Source: Sphingomonas sp. BK235 (GTDB lineage Bacteria; Pseudomonadota; Alphaproteobacteria; Sphingomonadales; Sphingomonadaceae). Taken from it: a DNA stretch of 64,000 nt. The notes below the pieces were generated by a model. That model had not been told where the DNA came from, searched no databases, and saw nothing but the letters and a program-made list of their open reading frames with translations. The stretch is from contig NZ_SLXN01000001.1 of the NCBI RefSeq assembly GCF_004345855.1, positions 310,001 to 374,000 of the forward strand, in the 5' to 3' direction. Made by a program: the position numbers and the translations under genes. Numbering within the stretch: the first letter of the stretch is position 1; each line of letters begins with the position of its first letter. Of this stretch, positions 9,801-18,821 are shown piece by piece.

Positions 9801-9928
9801 ACGGTGACCGCGCGCGCGTCGACGGGGGCGGTGGCGAAGGCCGAGGCGCCGCGCTCGGGCCGCTGCGCGGTCGCCGGCAGCGCCACGAGCGCGACGGCGG
9901 CGGGGAAGAGCAAGCGGGCGAACGGCAT
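6857..9928 (-). CDS. secreted pectate-lyase-superfamily protein with C-terminal beta-propeller
   Basis: This 1,023-residue exported protein has a signal peptide (FARLLFPAAVALVALPATAQ). It carries two right-handed beta-helix modules of the Pectate_lyase_3/GH28-related type. The first starts at about 30 (GDGRADDTAAIQQAID, then FLPHGRY); the second at about 390 (GAKGDDRSDDTEALRRAI, then YLPAGRY). The last ~280 residues (from about 735) resemble an SMP-30/NHL-like propeller (GAVTPDGTLYFVDRLQQRIY, LAADAAGNLLVLSAAG). The ATG at 9928 is preferred over an in-frame ATG at 9946 because GAGGT lies 7-8 bases before it. It is followed by the sialidase-like gene. The exact substrate is unknown. Confidence 0.82.
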   Translation of the reverse strand: MPFARLLFPAAVALVALPATAQRPERGASAFATAPVDARAVTVRGSGDGRADDTAAIQQAIDAAADKGGGGIVFLPHGRYRITRTLFLWPGVRLFGVGATRPIIVLGARTPGFQRGIAHMIVFAGARRSGQGGRNEGGRAGAPPRRVAFPVAGSVPFDPRIADANPGTFYSAISNVDVAVGAGNPATAAIRFHAAQHAYVSRMDFDLGPALTGLYQVGNLGRDLRFRGGRYGILAEKPSPAWPFTLLDSTFTGQRDAAIREHEAGLTLVNVAFRDTPVGVEIDRGYGDWLYGKDVRFERVARAGVIVSNENNAYTQVTFDDALASATPVFARFRDSGAVRRGAGKAYRVTQFSHGLAVDGYGAMGVKRTAMTAAPLAALPPRRADAIRALPATGEWFNARDAGAKGDDRSDDTEALRRAIATHRIVYLPAGRYIVSDTLRLRPDSVLVALHPDLTQIILRERTPAYQGVGAPRPLLASADGGAAIVSGVGLFTGGINPRATALLWTAGADSLVDDVKFQGGHGTGLADGTRFIPYNANATGDADPAKRWDAQYPSLWVTRGGGGTFNNIWTPNTYAQAGLYVSDTSTPGRVYQMSAEHHGRVEIALNRVANWELIAPQTEEEGGESRDAVALEIRDSHDVLVANLHAYRVTRTANPLPAAVTLYNARDIRFRNVHVNAESGLGTCDENGCATFLRANKFPYENAIVDMARGGQVREREFAAFDVAAGATTPATPAAAPSRVEKLAGGFDAAGGGAVTPDGTLYFVDRLQQRIYRWSDRDGLGIERDTTLDPVNLAADAAGNLLVLSAAGRDGTVYSFRPGTSELELNPIAATPIAARPEARLALPGNWWSNGEFRDQYDPATDRFTTLAELFARDVATPATREYVSPDGTLALPAMRTFQQGPPDFRARRFSHALDTYGFVQARVGERVVVSNASEARTYSARVGEGGALGDLRLVAERGGESVATAADGRVYIANGQIFVHEADGRAVGRIDVPERPLQLLLARDGRTLFVLTHHSLYRVTL

Positions 9929-10035
9929 GGCGGCGACCTCGATCACGCCGCCCGCGACTCTCGCGCGCGAACCGGCGGCGTCACCTTAAGTCGCGGAAAC
10001 CGCCAGCGGAATTGCGACCATCGTCGATGGCGCGC

Positions 10036-10392
10036 TCAGCCCGCGATCGGCAGCCGGACCGTGCCGTCGTCGCCCCGCTCCAGCGGTCCATAGGCGACCA
10101 CGGTCTCGAGCAGCAGCGGCTCGTAGAGGTGCGGGAAGAGCTGGCCCTCGCGTGCCGCCTCCCAGCGCACGCGATCGGCATAGGCCTCGAGATCGACCGC
10201 GGCGACGTGGAGATCGTCCTGCCCGGCGAAATGCTTGTCCACCGTCGCGGTGAGCTGCGCCGCGGTCGAGAGGTGGACATAGCCGTCGGCCAGATCGACC
10301 GGCGCGCCGTCGAACCGCCCGTCGCGCTCCAGCGCGGCGAGCTGCTCGCCGGTCAGCACCTTATAGGCCAGCATCGGCCGCTCGTCCGCCAT
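10036..10392 (-). CDS. DUF952 family protein
   Basis: This 118-residue soluble protein matches the DUF952 pattern: AYKVLTGEQLAAL at the N-terminus, DGYVHLSTAAQL in the middle, and LFPHLYEPLLLETV near the end. The conserved His/Ser (HLST) and the FPHLY motif suggest an enzyme-like pocket, but the function is unknown. The start codon shares one base with the gyrA stop (TGATG), so translation is likely coupled to gyrA. Confidence 0.88.
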   Translation of the reverse strand: MADERPMLAYKVLTGEQLAALERDGRFDGAPVDLADGYVHLSTAAQLTATVDKHFAGQDDLHVAAVDLEAYADRVRWEAAREGQLFPHLYEPLLLETVVAYGPLERGDDGTVRLPIAG

Positions 10393-13205
10393 CACGCCTG
10401 CTCTCCGTCGTCGTCTCTCTCGTCGACCTGCTCGCCCAGCGTGTCCGGGCCGGTGCCGTCGTCGAGCGTCAGCTGATCGCTCGCCGCGACCGGCGCCGCC
10501 TCGTCGAGCTCGGCGGCGACCGCGGCCTCGGCGGCGTCCTCGGGCTCGGGCTCCTCGTCGATCCGCGCCGCCGAGACGACATGCTCGTCCGCCGCGACGT
10601 TGAACAGCCGCACGCCGGCCGAGCCGCGCCCGATCACGCGCAGGGAGGCGAGCGGCATGCGGATCATCTTGGCCTGATCGGTCACCAGCATCAGCTGCTC
10701 GGCCTTGCTCGCCGCGAAGCTCGCCACCACCGCGCCGTTGCGCGCGATATTGTCGATGTTGGTGATGCCCTGGCCGCCGCGCCCGGTGCGACGATATTCG
10801 TAGGCCGAGCTCAGCTTGCCATAGCCGTTGGCGCAGACCGTCAGCACGAACTGTTCCTTGGCGCGAAGCTCCTCGAAGCGGATTGGGTCCATCACCCGCG
10901 GGGCGCGCTCGGCATCCTCGGGCTTCCACGGCGCATGGCGGAGATAATCCTCACGCTCCTCCTGATCGCGGATACCGGCGCGGTGCAGCACCGAGAGCGA
11001 GATCACCTGGTCGTCGCCCTTGAGCGCGATGCCGCGCACGCCGGTCGAGTTGCGGCTCTGGAACTCGCGCACCTCGTCGGCGGCGAAGCGGATCGCCTTG
11101 CCGCACTTGGTCGCGAGCAGCACGTCGTCGCCCTCGTCGAGCAGGGCCACGCCGATCAGCCGGTCGTCGGCATCGTCGCCCTCGAACTTCATCGCGATCT
11201 TGCCGTTCGACGGCACGTTGGTGAAGGCGTCCATGCTGTTGCGCCGCACCGATCCCTTGGCGGTGGCGAACATGACGTGGAGCTTGCCCCATTCCGCCTC
11301 GTCCTCGGGCAGCGGCAGCACGGTGGAGATCGTCTCGCCCTGCTCGAGCGGGAGCAGGTTGATCATCGGCCGGCCGCGCGTGGCGGGACCGCCCTCGGGC
11401 AGCTTCCACACCTTCAGGCGATAGACGCGGCCGAGCGTGGAGAAGAACAGCACCGGCGTGTGGGTCGAGGTGACGAACAGCTTGGTAACGACGTCCTCGT
11501 CCTTGGTCGCCATCGCGCTGCGGCCCTTGCCGCCGCGCGCCTGGGCGCGGAAGGCGTCGAGCGGAGTGCGCTTGATGTAGCCCGCCATGGTGACGGTGAC
11601 GACCATCTCCTCGCGCTCGATCAGGTCCTCGTCGTCGATCCCGTCCGCCGCGGCGGCGATCTCGGTGCGCCGCGGCGTCGCGAACTGCTCGCGCACGTCG
11701 CGGAATTCCTCGCGCATCACGGCGTACAGCTTCACGCGGTCGGACAGGATCGCGAGCAGCTCCGTGATCGAATCGGCCAACGTCTTGAGCTCGTCGCCGA
11801 TCTCGTCGCGGCCCAGCGCGGTGAGGCGGTGGAGCCGCAGATCGAGGATGGCGCGGACCTGCACCTCGCTCAGGCGATAAGTGTCGCCCGCGACGTCGCG
11901 CTCGAGCGCCTCGACCAGGCGCAGATAGGGCGCGATCTCGGCGATCGGCCAGTCGCGCGCGAGCAGAGCGGCGCGCGCCTCGGCCGGGCTCGACGAGCCG
12001 CGGATGATCCGCACCACCTCGTCGAGGTTGGTCACCGCGATGACCAGGCCGAGCAAGATGTGCGCGCGCTCGCGTGCCTTGTTGAGCTCGAACTTGGCGC
12101 GCCGCGTGATCACCTGCTCGCGGAAGCTGACGAAGGCGGCGATGATATCGCGCAGGTTGAGCAGCTCGGGCCGGCCGCCGCGGATCGCGAGCATGTTGGC
12201 CGGGAAGGAGCCCTGCGCCGGCGTGTGGCGCCACAGCTGGTTGAGCACCACCTCGGGCGTGGCGTCGCGCTTGAGATCGATGACGATCCGCACGCCCTCG
12301 CGGTTCGATTCGTCGCGGATGTCGCTGACGCCCTCGACGCGCTTCTCCTTGGCGGCGTCGGCGATCTTCTCGACCAGCGCGTTCTTGCCCTGCTGGAACG
12401 GGATCTCGGTCAGCACGATCGAGGTGCGATCGCCGCGCCCGGTCTCGATCGTGTGGCGCGAGCGCACGATGATGGAGCCGCGCCCGGTCTCATAGGCCGA
12501 CCGCGCGCCGGCGCGGCCGAGGATGATCGCGCCGGTCGGGAAGTCCGGACCGGGGACGATCTCCATCAGCTCCTCGGTCGTGATCGCGCCGTTGTCGAGA
12601 TAGGCGAGACAGGCGTCGATCACCTCGCCGAGATTGTGCGGCGGGATGTTCGTGGCCATGCCGACCGCTATGCCGCCGGCGCCGTTGACGAGCAGGTTGG
12701 GGAAGCGCGCGGGCAGGACCTGCGGCTCGCGCTCGCTCGCGTCGTAATTGGGCTGGAAGTCGACCGTGTCCTTGTCGAGGTCGTCGAGCAGGTAATTGGC
12801 CGCCTTGGCGAGCCGCGCCTCGGTATAGCGCATCGCCGCGGGCGGATCGGGGTCCATCGAGCCGAAATTGCCCTGACCGTCGATCAGCGGCAGCCGCATC
12901 GACCAATCCTGCGTCATGCGCGCCAAGGCGTCGTAGATCGCGGTGTCGCCGTGCGGGTGATATTTACCGATCACGTCACCGACGATGCGCGCGGACTTGC
13001 GGTACGGCCGGTTGTAGAGGAACCCGCTCTCACTCGCGGAGAAGAGGATGCGGCGGTGGACCGGCTTGAGGCCATCGCGCACGTCGGGCAGCGCGCGCGC
13101 GACGATCACGCTCATGGCGTAATCGAGGTAGCTGGTCTTCATCTCCTCGACGATGGAGATGGGGGCGATGTCAGACGGATCGGCGAGGACGGTGTCGTCG
13201 GCCAA
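10392..13205 (-). CDS. gyrA: DNA gyrase subunit A
   Basis: GyrA is the breakage-reunion subunit of DNA gyrase, which introduces negative supercoils with GyrB and ATP. It has about 937 residues. The conserved N-terminal block runs from [35 protein letters not shown]; the active-site Tyr is in RYTEARL (about residue 127). The quinolone pocket reads HGDTAIYD, with Thr at the position of E. coli Ser83 and the acidic residue (Asp87 position) retained, so no obvious resistance change. The C-terminal domain contains the GyrA-box region (RGGKGRS) and propeller repeats, ending in an acidic tail. I place the start at TTG 13205, preceded by AAAGAAAGAAG, because homologues have few residues before the conserved block; the frame is open to an ATG at 13274. 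Confidence 0.93.
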   Translation of the reverse strand: MADDTVLADPSDIAPISIVEEMKTSYLDYAMSVIVARALPDVRDGLKPVHRRILFSASESGFLYNRPYRKSARIVGDVIGKYHPHGDTAIYDALARMTQDWSMRLPLIDGQGNFGSMDPDPPAAMRYTEARLAKAANYLLDDLDKDTVDFQPNYDASEREPQVLPARFPNLLVNGAGGIAVGMATNIPPHNLGEVIDACLAYLDNGAITTEELMEIVPGPDFPTGAIILGRAGARSAYETGRGSIIVRSRHTIETGRGDRTSIVLTEIPFQQGKNALVEKIADAAKEKRVEGVSDIRDESNREGVRIVIDLKRDATPEVVLNQLWRHTPAQGSFPANMLAIRGGRPELLNLRDIIAAFVSFREQVITRRAKFELNKARERAHILLGLVIAVTNLDEVVRIIRGSSSPAEARAALLARDWPIAEIAPYLRLVEALERDVAGDTYRLSEVQVRAILDLRLHRLTALGRDEIGDELKTLADSITELLAILSDRVKLYAVMREEFRDVREQFATPRRTEIAAAADGIDDEDLIEREEMVVTVTMAGYIKRTPLDAFRAQARGGKGRSAMATKDEDVVTKLFVTSTHTPVLFFSTLGRVYRLKVWKLPEGGPATRGRPMINLLPLEQGETISTVLPLPEDEAEWGKLHVMFATAKGSVRRNSMDAFTNVPSNGKIAMKFEGDDADDRLIGVALLDEGDDVLLATKCGKAIRFAADEVREFQSRNSTGVRGIALKGDDQVISLSVLHRAGIRDQEEREDYLRHAPWKPEDAERAPRVMDPIRFEELRAKEQFVLTVCANGYGKLSSAYEYRRTGRGGQGITNIDNIARNGAVVASFAASKAEQLMLVTDQAKMIRMPLASLRVIGRGSAGVRLFNVAADEHVVSAARIDEEPEPEDAAEAAVAAELDEAAPVAASDQLTLDDGTGPDTLGEQVDERDDDGEQA

Positions 13206-13315
13206 GATGCTTCTTTCTTTTGCGGAATCGTTGCTGGGCGGGGTGTAGGACGGCGCGGCCACAAAGTCACGCATGCGCGCGCGTGCGCGTGAGGGGCGTT
13301 ACCCGATGCGGGGCC

Positions 13316-13408
13316 CGTGCCCCGGCGAAGGCCGGGGCCCAGGTGGGATGACGTTCGCGAGACTCACCATCGTCGCCCAACTAGGCCCCGGCCTTCGCCG
13401 GGGCACGA
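13316..13408. repeat. REP-like inverted pair (family 2)
   Basis: CGTGCCCCGGCGAAGGCCGG and its inverse (GGCCTTCGCCGGGGCACG) are separated by about 50 bases. Each arm can form a hairpin on its own. It abuts the stop codon of the SDR at 13412. Relatives lie at 20898, 39001 and 46626. Confidence 0.8.
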
Positions 13409-13411
13409 ATC

Positions 13412-14071
13412 TCAAGGCGCGATCTCCGCGCCGTCCCAGGCGAAGATCTTGCCGCTGTCGGTCGGGCGCAGACCGTCGAGCACGTCGAGCAGCTGCACCG
13501 CGGCGCGGCCGGGCTGGAACAGGTCGCGCCCGCGCTGCTGGAAGGGTCGGGACAGCCGCGTGTCGACCGTGCCCGGGTGCAGCGCCACCACCAGCCCGCG
13601 GTCGTTGCGGCGCTTGTCCTCGATCGCGAGCGTGCGGATCAGCTGGTTGAGCGCCGCCTTGCTCGCGCGATAGCCGTACCAGCCGCCGAGCCGGTTGTCG
13701 GAAATGCTGCCGATGCGCGCCGACAGCGCCGCGAACACCGATCGCCCGGTGCGCGGCATGATCGGCAGGAAATGCTTGGCGACGAGCGCCGGCCCGATCG
13801 CGTTGACCGCATATTGCCGCGCCAGCCAGGCCGGGTCGAGGTCGCGCAGCGCCTTCTCCGGCCCGTGCTCGGCGTCGTGGAGCAGGCCGGTCGCGACCAC
13901 CACCAGCTCGGGCGTGCCCGCGCGCGCCGCCGCGGCGGCGATGCTCGCCTCGTCGGTGACGTCGAGGTCGCCACGCGCGAGCCGCAGCACCGCCTGACCC
14001 TCCTCCTCCAGCGCCTCGGCGAGCGCGGCGCCGATGCCGCCGCCCGCGCCGATCACCACCGCGCCGGTCAT
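13412..14071 (-). CDS. SDR family oxidoreductase
   Basis: This 219-residue short-chain dehydrogenase-like protein starts with the cofactor motif VVIGAGGGIGAAL at 5-17. It has a C-factor/YgfF-like layout with FAALSARIGSISDN, then the catalytic pair in YGYRASKAAL (Tyr and Lys about 137-141). HPGTVDTRLSRPF follows. The reaction is unknown. The ATG overlaps the yaaA stop (ATGA), so the two are translationally coupled. A family-2 REP pair follows the stop directly. Confidence 0.87.
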   Translation of the reverse strand: MTGAVVIGAGGGIGAALAEALEEEGQAVLRLARGDLDVTDEASIAAAAARAGTPELVVVATGLLHDAEHGPEKALRDLDPAWLARQYAVNAIGPALVAKHFLPIMPRTGRSVFAALSARIGSISDNRLGGWYGYRASKAALNQLIRTLAIEDKRRNDRGLVVALHPGTVDTRLSRPFQQRGRDLFQPGRAAVQLLDVLDGLRPTDSGKIFAWDGAEIAP

Positions 14072-14814
14072 GCCGCGCGCTCGAAGGTCCAGCGCGCGTC
14101 GTCGCTCCGGTCGGGCGCGAAGCGATAGCCGGCGGTGTCGAACGCCTTCATGCCGTCCACCGCGGTGACGTGATGCTCGACCAGATAGCGCGCCATCATC
14201 CCGCGTGCTTTCTTGGCGTGGAAGCTGACGAAGCGCCCGTCGGCCTCGCGGAAGTCGACGGCGATGACGCGCACGTCGGTGGGCAACCGGGCGGCGACCA
14301 CCTCCCAATATTCCTGGCTGGCGAGGTTGAGCACCACGCCCGACCCCTCCGCCGCGAGATCCTCGGCGAGGGCGGTCGCGACGCGATCGTCCCACCAGTC
14401 GGTCAGCTTCTTCTTCCGCGGCGCCCAGCGCGTGCCCATCTCGAGCCGATACGGCCGGATGCCGTCGAGCGGGCGCAGGATGCCGTACAGCCCCGACAGC
14501 AGGCGGACATGGTCCTGCGCGAACCGTACCGCCGCCTCGTCGAGCGTCCTGGCCTCGAACCCGGCATAGACGTCGCCCGCGAAGGTGTAGAGCGCGGGAC
14601 GCTCCTCGGCGGCGTCGAAGTCGCGGAAGCGGTCGGCGTTGAGCTTGGCCAGAGCGGGCGAGATCTTCATCAGCTCGGCCAGCTTCTTCTGCGTCAGGTG
14701 CGCGGCGGCGTGGGCCAGCGTCGCGGCCTCGGCGGCGAAGCGCGCGGGGGTGGCGGGGAAGGGCGGCGGGGTCTCGAGGTCCAGCGTCTTGGCTGGCGAC
14801 AGCACGGCGATCAT
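14068..14814 (-). CDS. yaaA: peroxide stress protein YaaA (DUF328/UPF0246)
   Basis: This 248-residue protein matches YaaA throughout: it begins with MIAVLSPAKTLD and contains RPALYTFAGDVY, LSGLYGILRPLDGIRPYRLEMG, LNLASQEYW and a C-terminal HAKKARGMMARYL. In E. coli YaaA lowers intracellular free iron and limits Fenton damage during hydrogen peroxide stress. The length is normal. It is the first gene of a two-gene unit with the SDR. No OxyR-type site was recognised upstream. Confidence 0.93.
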   Translation of the reverse strand: MIAVLSPAKTLDLETPPPFPATPARFAAEAATLAHAAAHLTQKKLAELMKISPALAKLNADRFRDFDAAEERPALYTFAGDVYAGFEARTLDEAAVRFAQDHVRLLSGLYGILRPLDGIRPYRLEMGTRWAPRKKKLTDWWDDRVATALAEDLAAEGSGVVLNLASQEYWEVVAARLPTDVRVIAVDFREADGRFVSFHAKKARGMMARYLVEHHVTAVDGMKAFDTAGYRFAPDRSDDARWTFERAA

Positions 14815-14986
14815 CGCGCCGCCCTACGCCGCGCCCTCCGCGCGTTCAATCGCGGTTCAGCGGCGACACGCAATGTCACCGTCGCTTCCTTGAACCGCCG
14901 CGTGACCGGCACTAGAGCGGCAGCCGAGCGTTTCGCCTTGGATTTCATCCCGGCGCGATTTTCTGGCGCGTTTTTTCTGGAGAGAC

Positions 14987-16267
14987 ATGTCGATGAAGAT
15001 GCTTTCGAACGCCGTCATGGCCGCGCTGCTCGCCGGGGGCGCCACCGTCGCGCTCGCGCAGCCCGCGCTCGCGCAGAAGAAAGACGAGAAGAAGGACCAG
15101 GGCGCGCAGCTGAAGCTCAGCAACGAGGTCCGCGGCCCCGCGGCGCAGGCGCAGACCGCGCTCGCCGCCAAGGACGTCAACACCGCCACGCCGCTGGTGG
15201 CGCAGGTCGAGGCCGCGGCCAAGAGCGACGACGAGAAATATATCGCGGCGGCGCTGCGGCTGAACCTCGAGGCGATCAAGATGGACAGCGGCGGCGGTTC
15301 GGCCGGCCTGTCGGCGCCGCTCGACGCGCTGATCGCCAGCCCGCGCACCCCGCAGGCGGACAAGGCGCGCTATGCCTATCAGCGCGGCGTGATCGCGGCC
15401 AACGCCAAGGACGCCGCCGGCGCGACCCGCTTCTTCGAGCAGGCGCAGCAGTTCGGCTACAACGACCCGAACCTGCCGCTCCAGCTGGTCAAGCTGAAGA
15501 TGGATTCGGGTGACGTCGCGGGCGGCTCGGCCGCGCTGGCCAAGATGGTCGACCAGCAGGTCGCCGCCGGCACCAAGCCGAGCGAGGACATCTACAAATA
15601 CGCCATCGCCAAGAACAACCAGTCGAAGAACAACACCGAGACGGTGGCGTGGATCCGCCGCTATCTCGCGGCCTATCCGACCCGCAAGAACTGGCGCGAC
15701 ATGGTCGTCTTCTGGGGGCTGCAGCCGCAATCGGTGGCGACGCTCGACAAGAACCAGAAGGTCGATCTGTATCGCCTGCTCCGCGCGGGCAAGGCGCTCG
15801 CCGATCAGTATGATTACGAGATCTACGCGCAATGGACCTTCGACCAGGGCCTGCCGTGGGAGTCGAAGGCGGTGCTGACCGAGGGCAAGGCGTCGGGCAA
15901 GATCCCGGCCGACAGCGCCAACGCCACCAGCCTGCTCGCCGCGGCCAACAAGTCGATCTCGAACGAGGGGTCGATGACCGCGGTCGAGGCGCGCGCGCAG
16001 AAGGCCGCCGACGGCAAGCTCGCTGCCAGCACCGCCGACGCCTATCTGGGCACCGGCGACTACGCCAAGTCGGTCGCGCTGTACCGTACCGCGCTGCAGA
16101 AGGGCGGGGTGGACGCCAATACCGTGAACACGCGGCTGGGCATCGCGCTGGCCAATTCGGGCGACACCGCCGGGGCCAAGACCGCGTTCCAGGCGGTGCA
16201 GGGGAGCCCGCGCTCCGACGTCGCCGCCTGGTGGATCGACTATCTCGACCACCCGCCGCAGGCGTGA
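14987..16267 (+). CDS. periplasmic TPR-like repeat protein, conserved hypothetical
   Basis: This 426-residue exported protein has a clear signal peptide (SNAVMAALLAGGATVALAQPALAQ, cleavage after AQ). A Lys-rich stretch (KKDEKKDQ) follows, then alpha-helical repeats similar to tetratricopeptides (YAYQRGVIAANAKDAAGATRFFEQ; ADAYLGTGDYAKSVALYRTAL; LGIALANSGDTAGAKTAFQAV). Probably a periplasmic scaffold or assembly factor; no enzymatic motif is seen. An ATG at 14993 has better spacing from TGGAGAG than the one at 14987, so the protein may start two residues later. A strong hairpin follows the stop. Confidence 0.85.
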   Translation: MSMKMLSNAVMAALLAGGATVALAQPALAQKKDEKKDQGAQLKLSNEVRGPAAQAQTALAAKDVNTATPLVAQVEAAAKSDDEKYIAAALRLNLEAIKMDSGGGSAGLSAPLDALIASPRTPQADKARYAYQRGVIAANAKDAAGATRFFEQAQQFGYNDPNLPLQLVKLKMDSGDVAGGSAALAKMVDQQVAAGTKPSEDIYKYAIAKNNQSKNNTETVAWIRRYLAAYPTRKNWRDMVVFWGLQPQSVATLDKNQKVDLYRLLRAGKALADQYDYEIYAQWTFDQGLPWESKAVLTEGKASGKIPADSANATSLLAAANKSISNEGSMTAVEARAQKAADGKLAASTADAYLGTGDYAKSVALYRTALQKGGVDANTVNTRLGIALANSGDTAGAKTAFQAVQGSPRSDVAAWWIDYLDHPPQA

Positions 16268-16273
16268 GGTGAC

Positions 16274-16298
16274 GGCCGCGCCCCGGGTGGGCGCGGCC
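16274..16298 (+). terminator. hairpin after the periplasmic repeat protein
   Basis: A perfect 10-bp stem (GGCCGCGCCC / GGGCGCGGCC) with a 5-base loop starts 7 bases after the stop. There is no T-run, so termination efficiency is uncertain. Confidence 0.5.
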
Positions 16299-16301
16299 GA
16301 T

Positions 16302-16321
16302 CCTCCCCGTCAGCGGGGAGG
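16302..16321. terminator. second hairpin between convergent genes
   Basis: An 8-bp stem CCTCCCCG / CGGGGAGG with a TCAG loop sits just before the end of the convergent Lrp gene. With the preceding hairpin it probably separates the two transcripts; it lacks a T-run. Confidence 0.4.
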
Positions 16322-16323
16322 GA

Positions 16324-16785
16324 TCAGCCGATCGGCACGCCGACCTGCGATTTCGAGCTGCGGATCGTCAGCGAGGATTTGACGCTCGCCACGTTGGGCG
16401 CGGAGGTGAGCTTGGTCGTCAGGATCCGCTGAAAGCTCTCGAGGTCGGCCGCGACGATCTTGAGGATGAAGTCGATCTCGCCGTTGAGCATGTGGCACTC
16501 GCGCACCTCGGGGATCGCGGCGACGTGAGTCTCGAACGCGGCGAGGTCCTGCTCGGCCTGGCTGCGCAGGCTCACCATCGCGAACACCGTGATCGGGAAG
16601 CCCAGCTGCGACGGGTCGCATTCGGCGTGATAGCCGCGGATCACGCCCGCCTGTTCGAGCGCACGCACCCGGCGCAGGCACGGCGGCGCGGTGAGCCCGA
16701 CGCGCTCCGCCAACTCGACGTTGGTCATGCGCCCGTCCTCCTGCAGCAGTGCGAGGATTTGCCGGTCGATACGGTCCAGGGTCAT
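16324..16785 (-). CDS. Lrp/AsnC family transcriptional regulator
   Basis: This 153-residue regulator has an N-terminal winged helix-turn-helix (LDRIDRQILALLQEDGRMTN, then ELAERVGLTAPPCLRRVRAL). A C-terminal RAM effector domain follows (about 65-145, with IPEVRECHMLNGEIDFILKI). Such proteins bind amino acids and control amino-acid metabolism genes as octamers. The ATG at 16785 is chosen because homologues begin at MTLDRIDRQI; an upstream in-frame ATG at 16905 would add 40 residues of unrelated character. It is divergent from the histidine kinase gene. Its targets are not evident from neighbours. Confidence 0.92.
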   Translation of the reverse strand: MTLDRIDRQILALLQEDGRMTNVELAERVGLTAPPCLRRVRALEQAGVIRGYHAECDPSQLGFPITVFAMVSLRSQAEQDLAAFETHVAAIPEVRECHMLNGEIDFILKIVAADLESFQRILTTKLTSAPNVASVKSSLTIRSSKSQVGVPIG

Positions 16786-16995
16786 GACGCCTCTTAGCTG
16801 CTGATCGCGCAGTTTCGCGATAGCTTCGGAACGCCCCGCTACAGGAAAGTTGCGTGGCAGCGCAATTGTGCCAAGCTGCGACAAGGTCGCTTTTTTGCGC
16901 CGCAATGAGCGTTGGCCGCGGTTTCGGCCGCCCTTTATGTGTTGCTGCGACGCGGATCACCCGCGCCGATCTCGACAGCAGAGGGTAATCCGCAG

Positions 16996-18657
16996 GTGCG
17001 GTTCGACGACAGCCTGAAGACCGTACTCGCCGCCGACGTCTCCTCGGCGTTCGGCGCACGCGCGGCGTTCCGACAGCTGGTCGATCTCATCGGACGGGGG
17101 CGCGCGCCCGCCGAGCCGGCCTTGCTCGCGCGATTGCGCGCGCTGCGCGAGACGGTGCCGATGGACGTCCGCGCTGCCGCGGCGCGCGGGCTGGCGCTGG
17201 CCGACCCGCCGGTGCCGCTGGTGGCGCTCTTCGCCGAGGACCTGCCCGAGGTCGCCAGCGCGATGCTGCGGGCCGCCCGGCTGGCACCGGAGGACTGGGA
17301 CACGCTGCTCCCGCAGCTCGGGCCGCACGGTCGCAGCGTGCTGCGCGGGCGCGATGATCTCGCGCCCTCGGTCAAGCGTGCGCTGGACGCGTTCGGCGCG
17401 ACCGATTTCGCGCTGCCCCAACCCGTGATCGCGCCGCAGCAAGCTGCCGACACCGCGACGGCACCCGTGCCACCGTCGAGCGCTCCGGGCGGCGCGGGCG
17501 AGCGGTTCGAGATCGCGGATCTGGTGACCCGGATCGAGGCCTATCAGCGCCAGCGCAGCGCCGCGCGCGACGCCGCCGACACGCCGCCGGCGACGGTCCA
17601 TGCCTTTCGCTTCGAGACCGACGTGGCGGGCATGATCCGCTGGGTCGATACCGCGCCGCGCGGGGCGCTGGTGGGGCTGTCGCTGCGTCACGACCCCGCG
17701 CTCGGGTCCGCGCACCACCATGTCGACGGGATCGCCGCGGGGGCGTTCCGCAAGCGGGCGAGCTTCGCCGACGCGCGATTGTGCGTTCCCGGCGAGTCCG
17801 CGGTGGGAGGCGATTGGCGCATCTCGGGGGCGCCGATGTTCGATCTCGCGAGCGGCAGCTTCGTCGGTTACCGCGGCCGCGCGCGCCGCCCGCGCGTGGA
17901 CGAGGATGCCGCGCGCGTCGTCTCGCCCGACCGCGCCGCGGGCGCCGAGGGGCTGCGCCGGCTGGTCCATGAGCTGCGCACGCCGACCAACGCGATCGCG
18001 GGCTTCTCCGAGCTGATCGAGCAGGAATTGCTCGGCCCCGTCCCGACGAGCTATCGCGATCGTGCCGCCGCGATCCGGCGGCATGTCGCGGGGCTGATCG
18101 GGGCGATCGACGACCTCGACCTGGCGGCGCGGCTCGAGGGACGCGCGCTGGAGCTGCGCCCCGGCACCGTCGCGATCGCGCCGCTGCTGACGCGGCTGGT
18201 GGAGGAACTCGCGCCGCTGGCCACGCTGCGCGGGGCGGCTGTGGTGCTGCCGGCGCTCGCCGACGCCTTCTGGGCGGTCGATCCCATGGCGGCGGAGCGG
18301 CTGATGCAGCGCCTGCTCGCGACGCTGCTGTCGGGCGCGGCGTCGGGCGAGCGGCTGGCGATCACGGTGCGGCCGGACGGCGATCGCGCGGCGGTGACGA
18401 TCGACTATCCGCTCGCGTTGCGCGGGCGTGACGAGGCCGCGCTGCTCGCGCTCGACGACGAGGCGGTGATCGACGAGGTCGGCGCCCCGCTGCTCGGCGC
18501 CGGCTTCGCGCTGCGGCTGGCGCGCCATCTCGCGGGCGAGCTGGGCGGGCGGATCGAGTTCGGGGCCGAGCGGCTGGTGGTGGCGCTGCCCAGCACGCTG
18601 GCGGCGCGCCCGCACGGCGACGACAACACGCCCGATCAGGCCAGCGGCACCTCCTGA
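16996..18657 (+). CDS. sensor histidine kinase with N-terminal helical region
   Basis: This protein of about 553 residues has a helical N-terminal part rich in Ala/Leu, a middle domain (about 200-315), then a HisKA domain. The phospho-acceptor His is in LVHELRTPTNAI (about residue 325). The C-terminal ATPase domain is weakly conserved: the glycine-rich stretch is seen (GAPLLGAGFALRLARHLAGELGG), but a canonical N-box was not recognised. No membrane segment is visible, so it is probably cytoplasmic. I prefer GTG 16996, beginning VRFDDSLKTVLAAD, with GAGGGTA upstream; the frame is open to TTG 16912. No response regulator is adjacent, so the partner is unknown. Confidence 0.82.
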   Translation: MRFDDSLKTVLAADVSSAFGARAAFRQLVDLIGRGRAPAEPALLARLRALRETVPMDVRAAAARGLALADPPVPLVALFAEDLPEVASAMLRAARLAPEDWDTLLPQLGPHGRSVLRGRDDLAPSVKRALDAFGATDFALPQPVIAPQQAADTATAPVPPSSAPGGAGERFEIADLVTRIEAYQRQRSAARDAADTPPATVHAFRFETDVAGMIRWVDTAPRGALVGLSLRHDPALGSAHHHVDGIAAGAFRKRASFADARLCVPGESAVGGDWRISGAPMFDLASGSFVGYRGRARRPRVDEDAARVVSPDRAAGAEGLRRLVHELRTPTNAIAGFSELIEQELLGPVPTSYRDRAAAIRRHVAGLIGAIDDLDLAARLEGRALELRPGTVAIAPLLTRLVEELAPLATLRGAAVVLPALADAFWAVDPMAAERLMQRLLATLLSGAASGERLAITVRPDGDRAAVTIDYPLALRGRDEAALLALDDEAVIDEVGAPLLGAGFALRLARHLAGELGGRIEFGAERLVVALPSTLAARPHGDDNTPDQASGTS

Positions 18658-18704
18658 GCCGGCTTGCCAGCGACCGGCGCCAGGCGCTACGGGGCGGGAG
18701 CGGA

Positions 18705-18777
18705 GGGCCTGTAGCTCAATGGTTAGAGCTGGCCGCTCATAACGGCTAGGTTGCGGGTTCGAGTCCTGCCGGGCCCA
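18705..18777 (+). tRNA. tRNA with CAU anticodon, probably tRNA-Ile2 (else Met)
   Basis: The cloverleaf folds completely: acceptor GGGCCTG/CGGGCCC, D-arm GCTC/GAGC, anticodon stem GGCCG/CGGCT with loop CTCATAA (anticodon CAT), and T-arm GCGGG/CCTGC with TTCGAGT. The 3' end reads ACCG, so the final A of CCA is not encoded. A C1-A72 mismatch, the mark of initiator tRNA, is absent. Distinguishing lysidine-modified Ile2 from elongator Met needs an identity-element comparison; general resemblance favours Ile2. Confidence 0.9.
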
Positions 18778-18821
18778 CCGCGCCGTGTCCGGTATAGCGC
18801 GTCGTGCTGGTGCGCGCGCGG

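Noticed and set aside
10581-13292. A 903-codon open frame on the plus strand opposite gyrA
   Set aside because: It is the antisense shadow of gyrA: composition is His/Arg/Asp-rich, no known domain, and gyrA is beyond doubt on the other strand.
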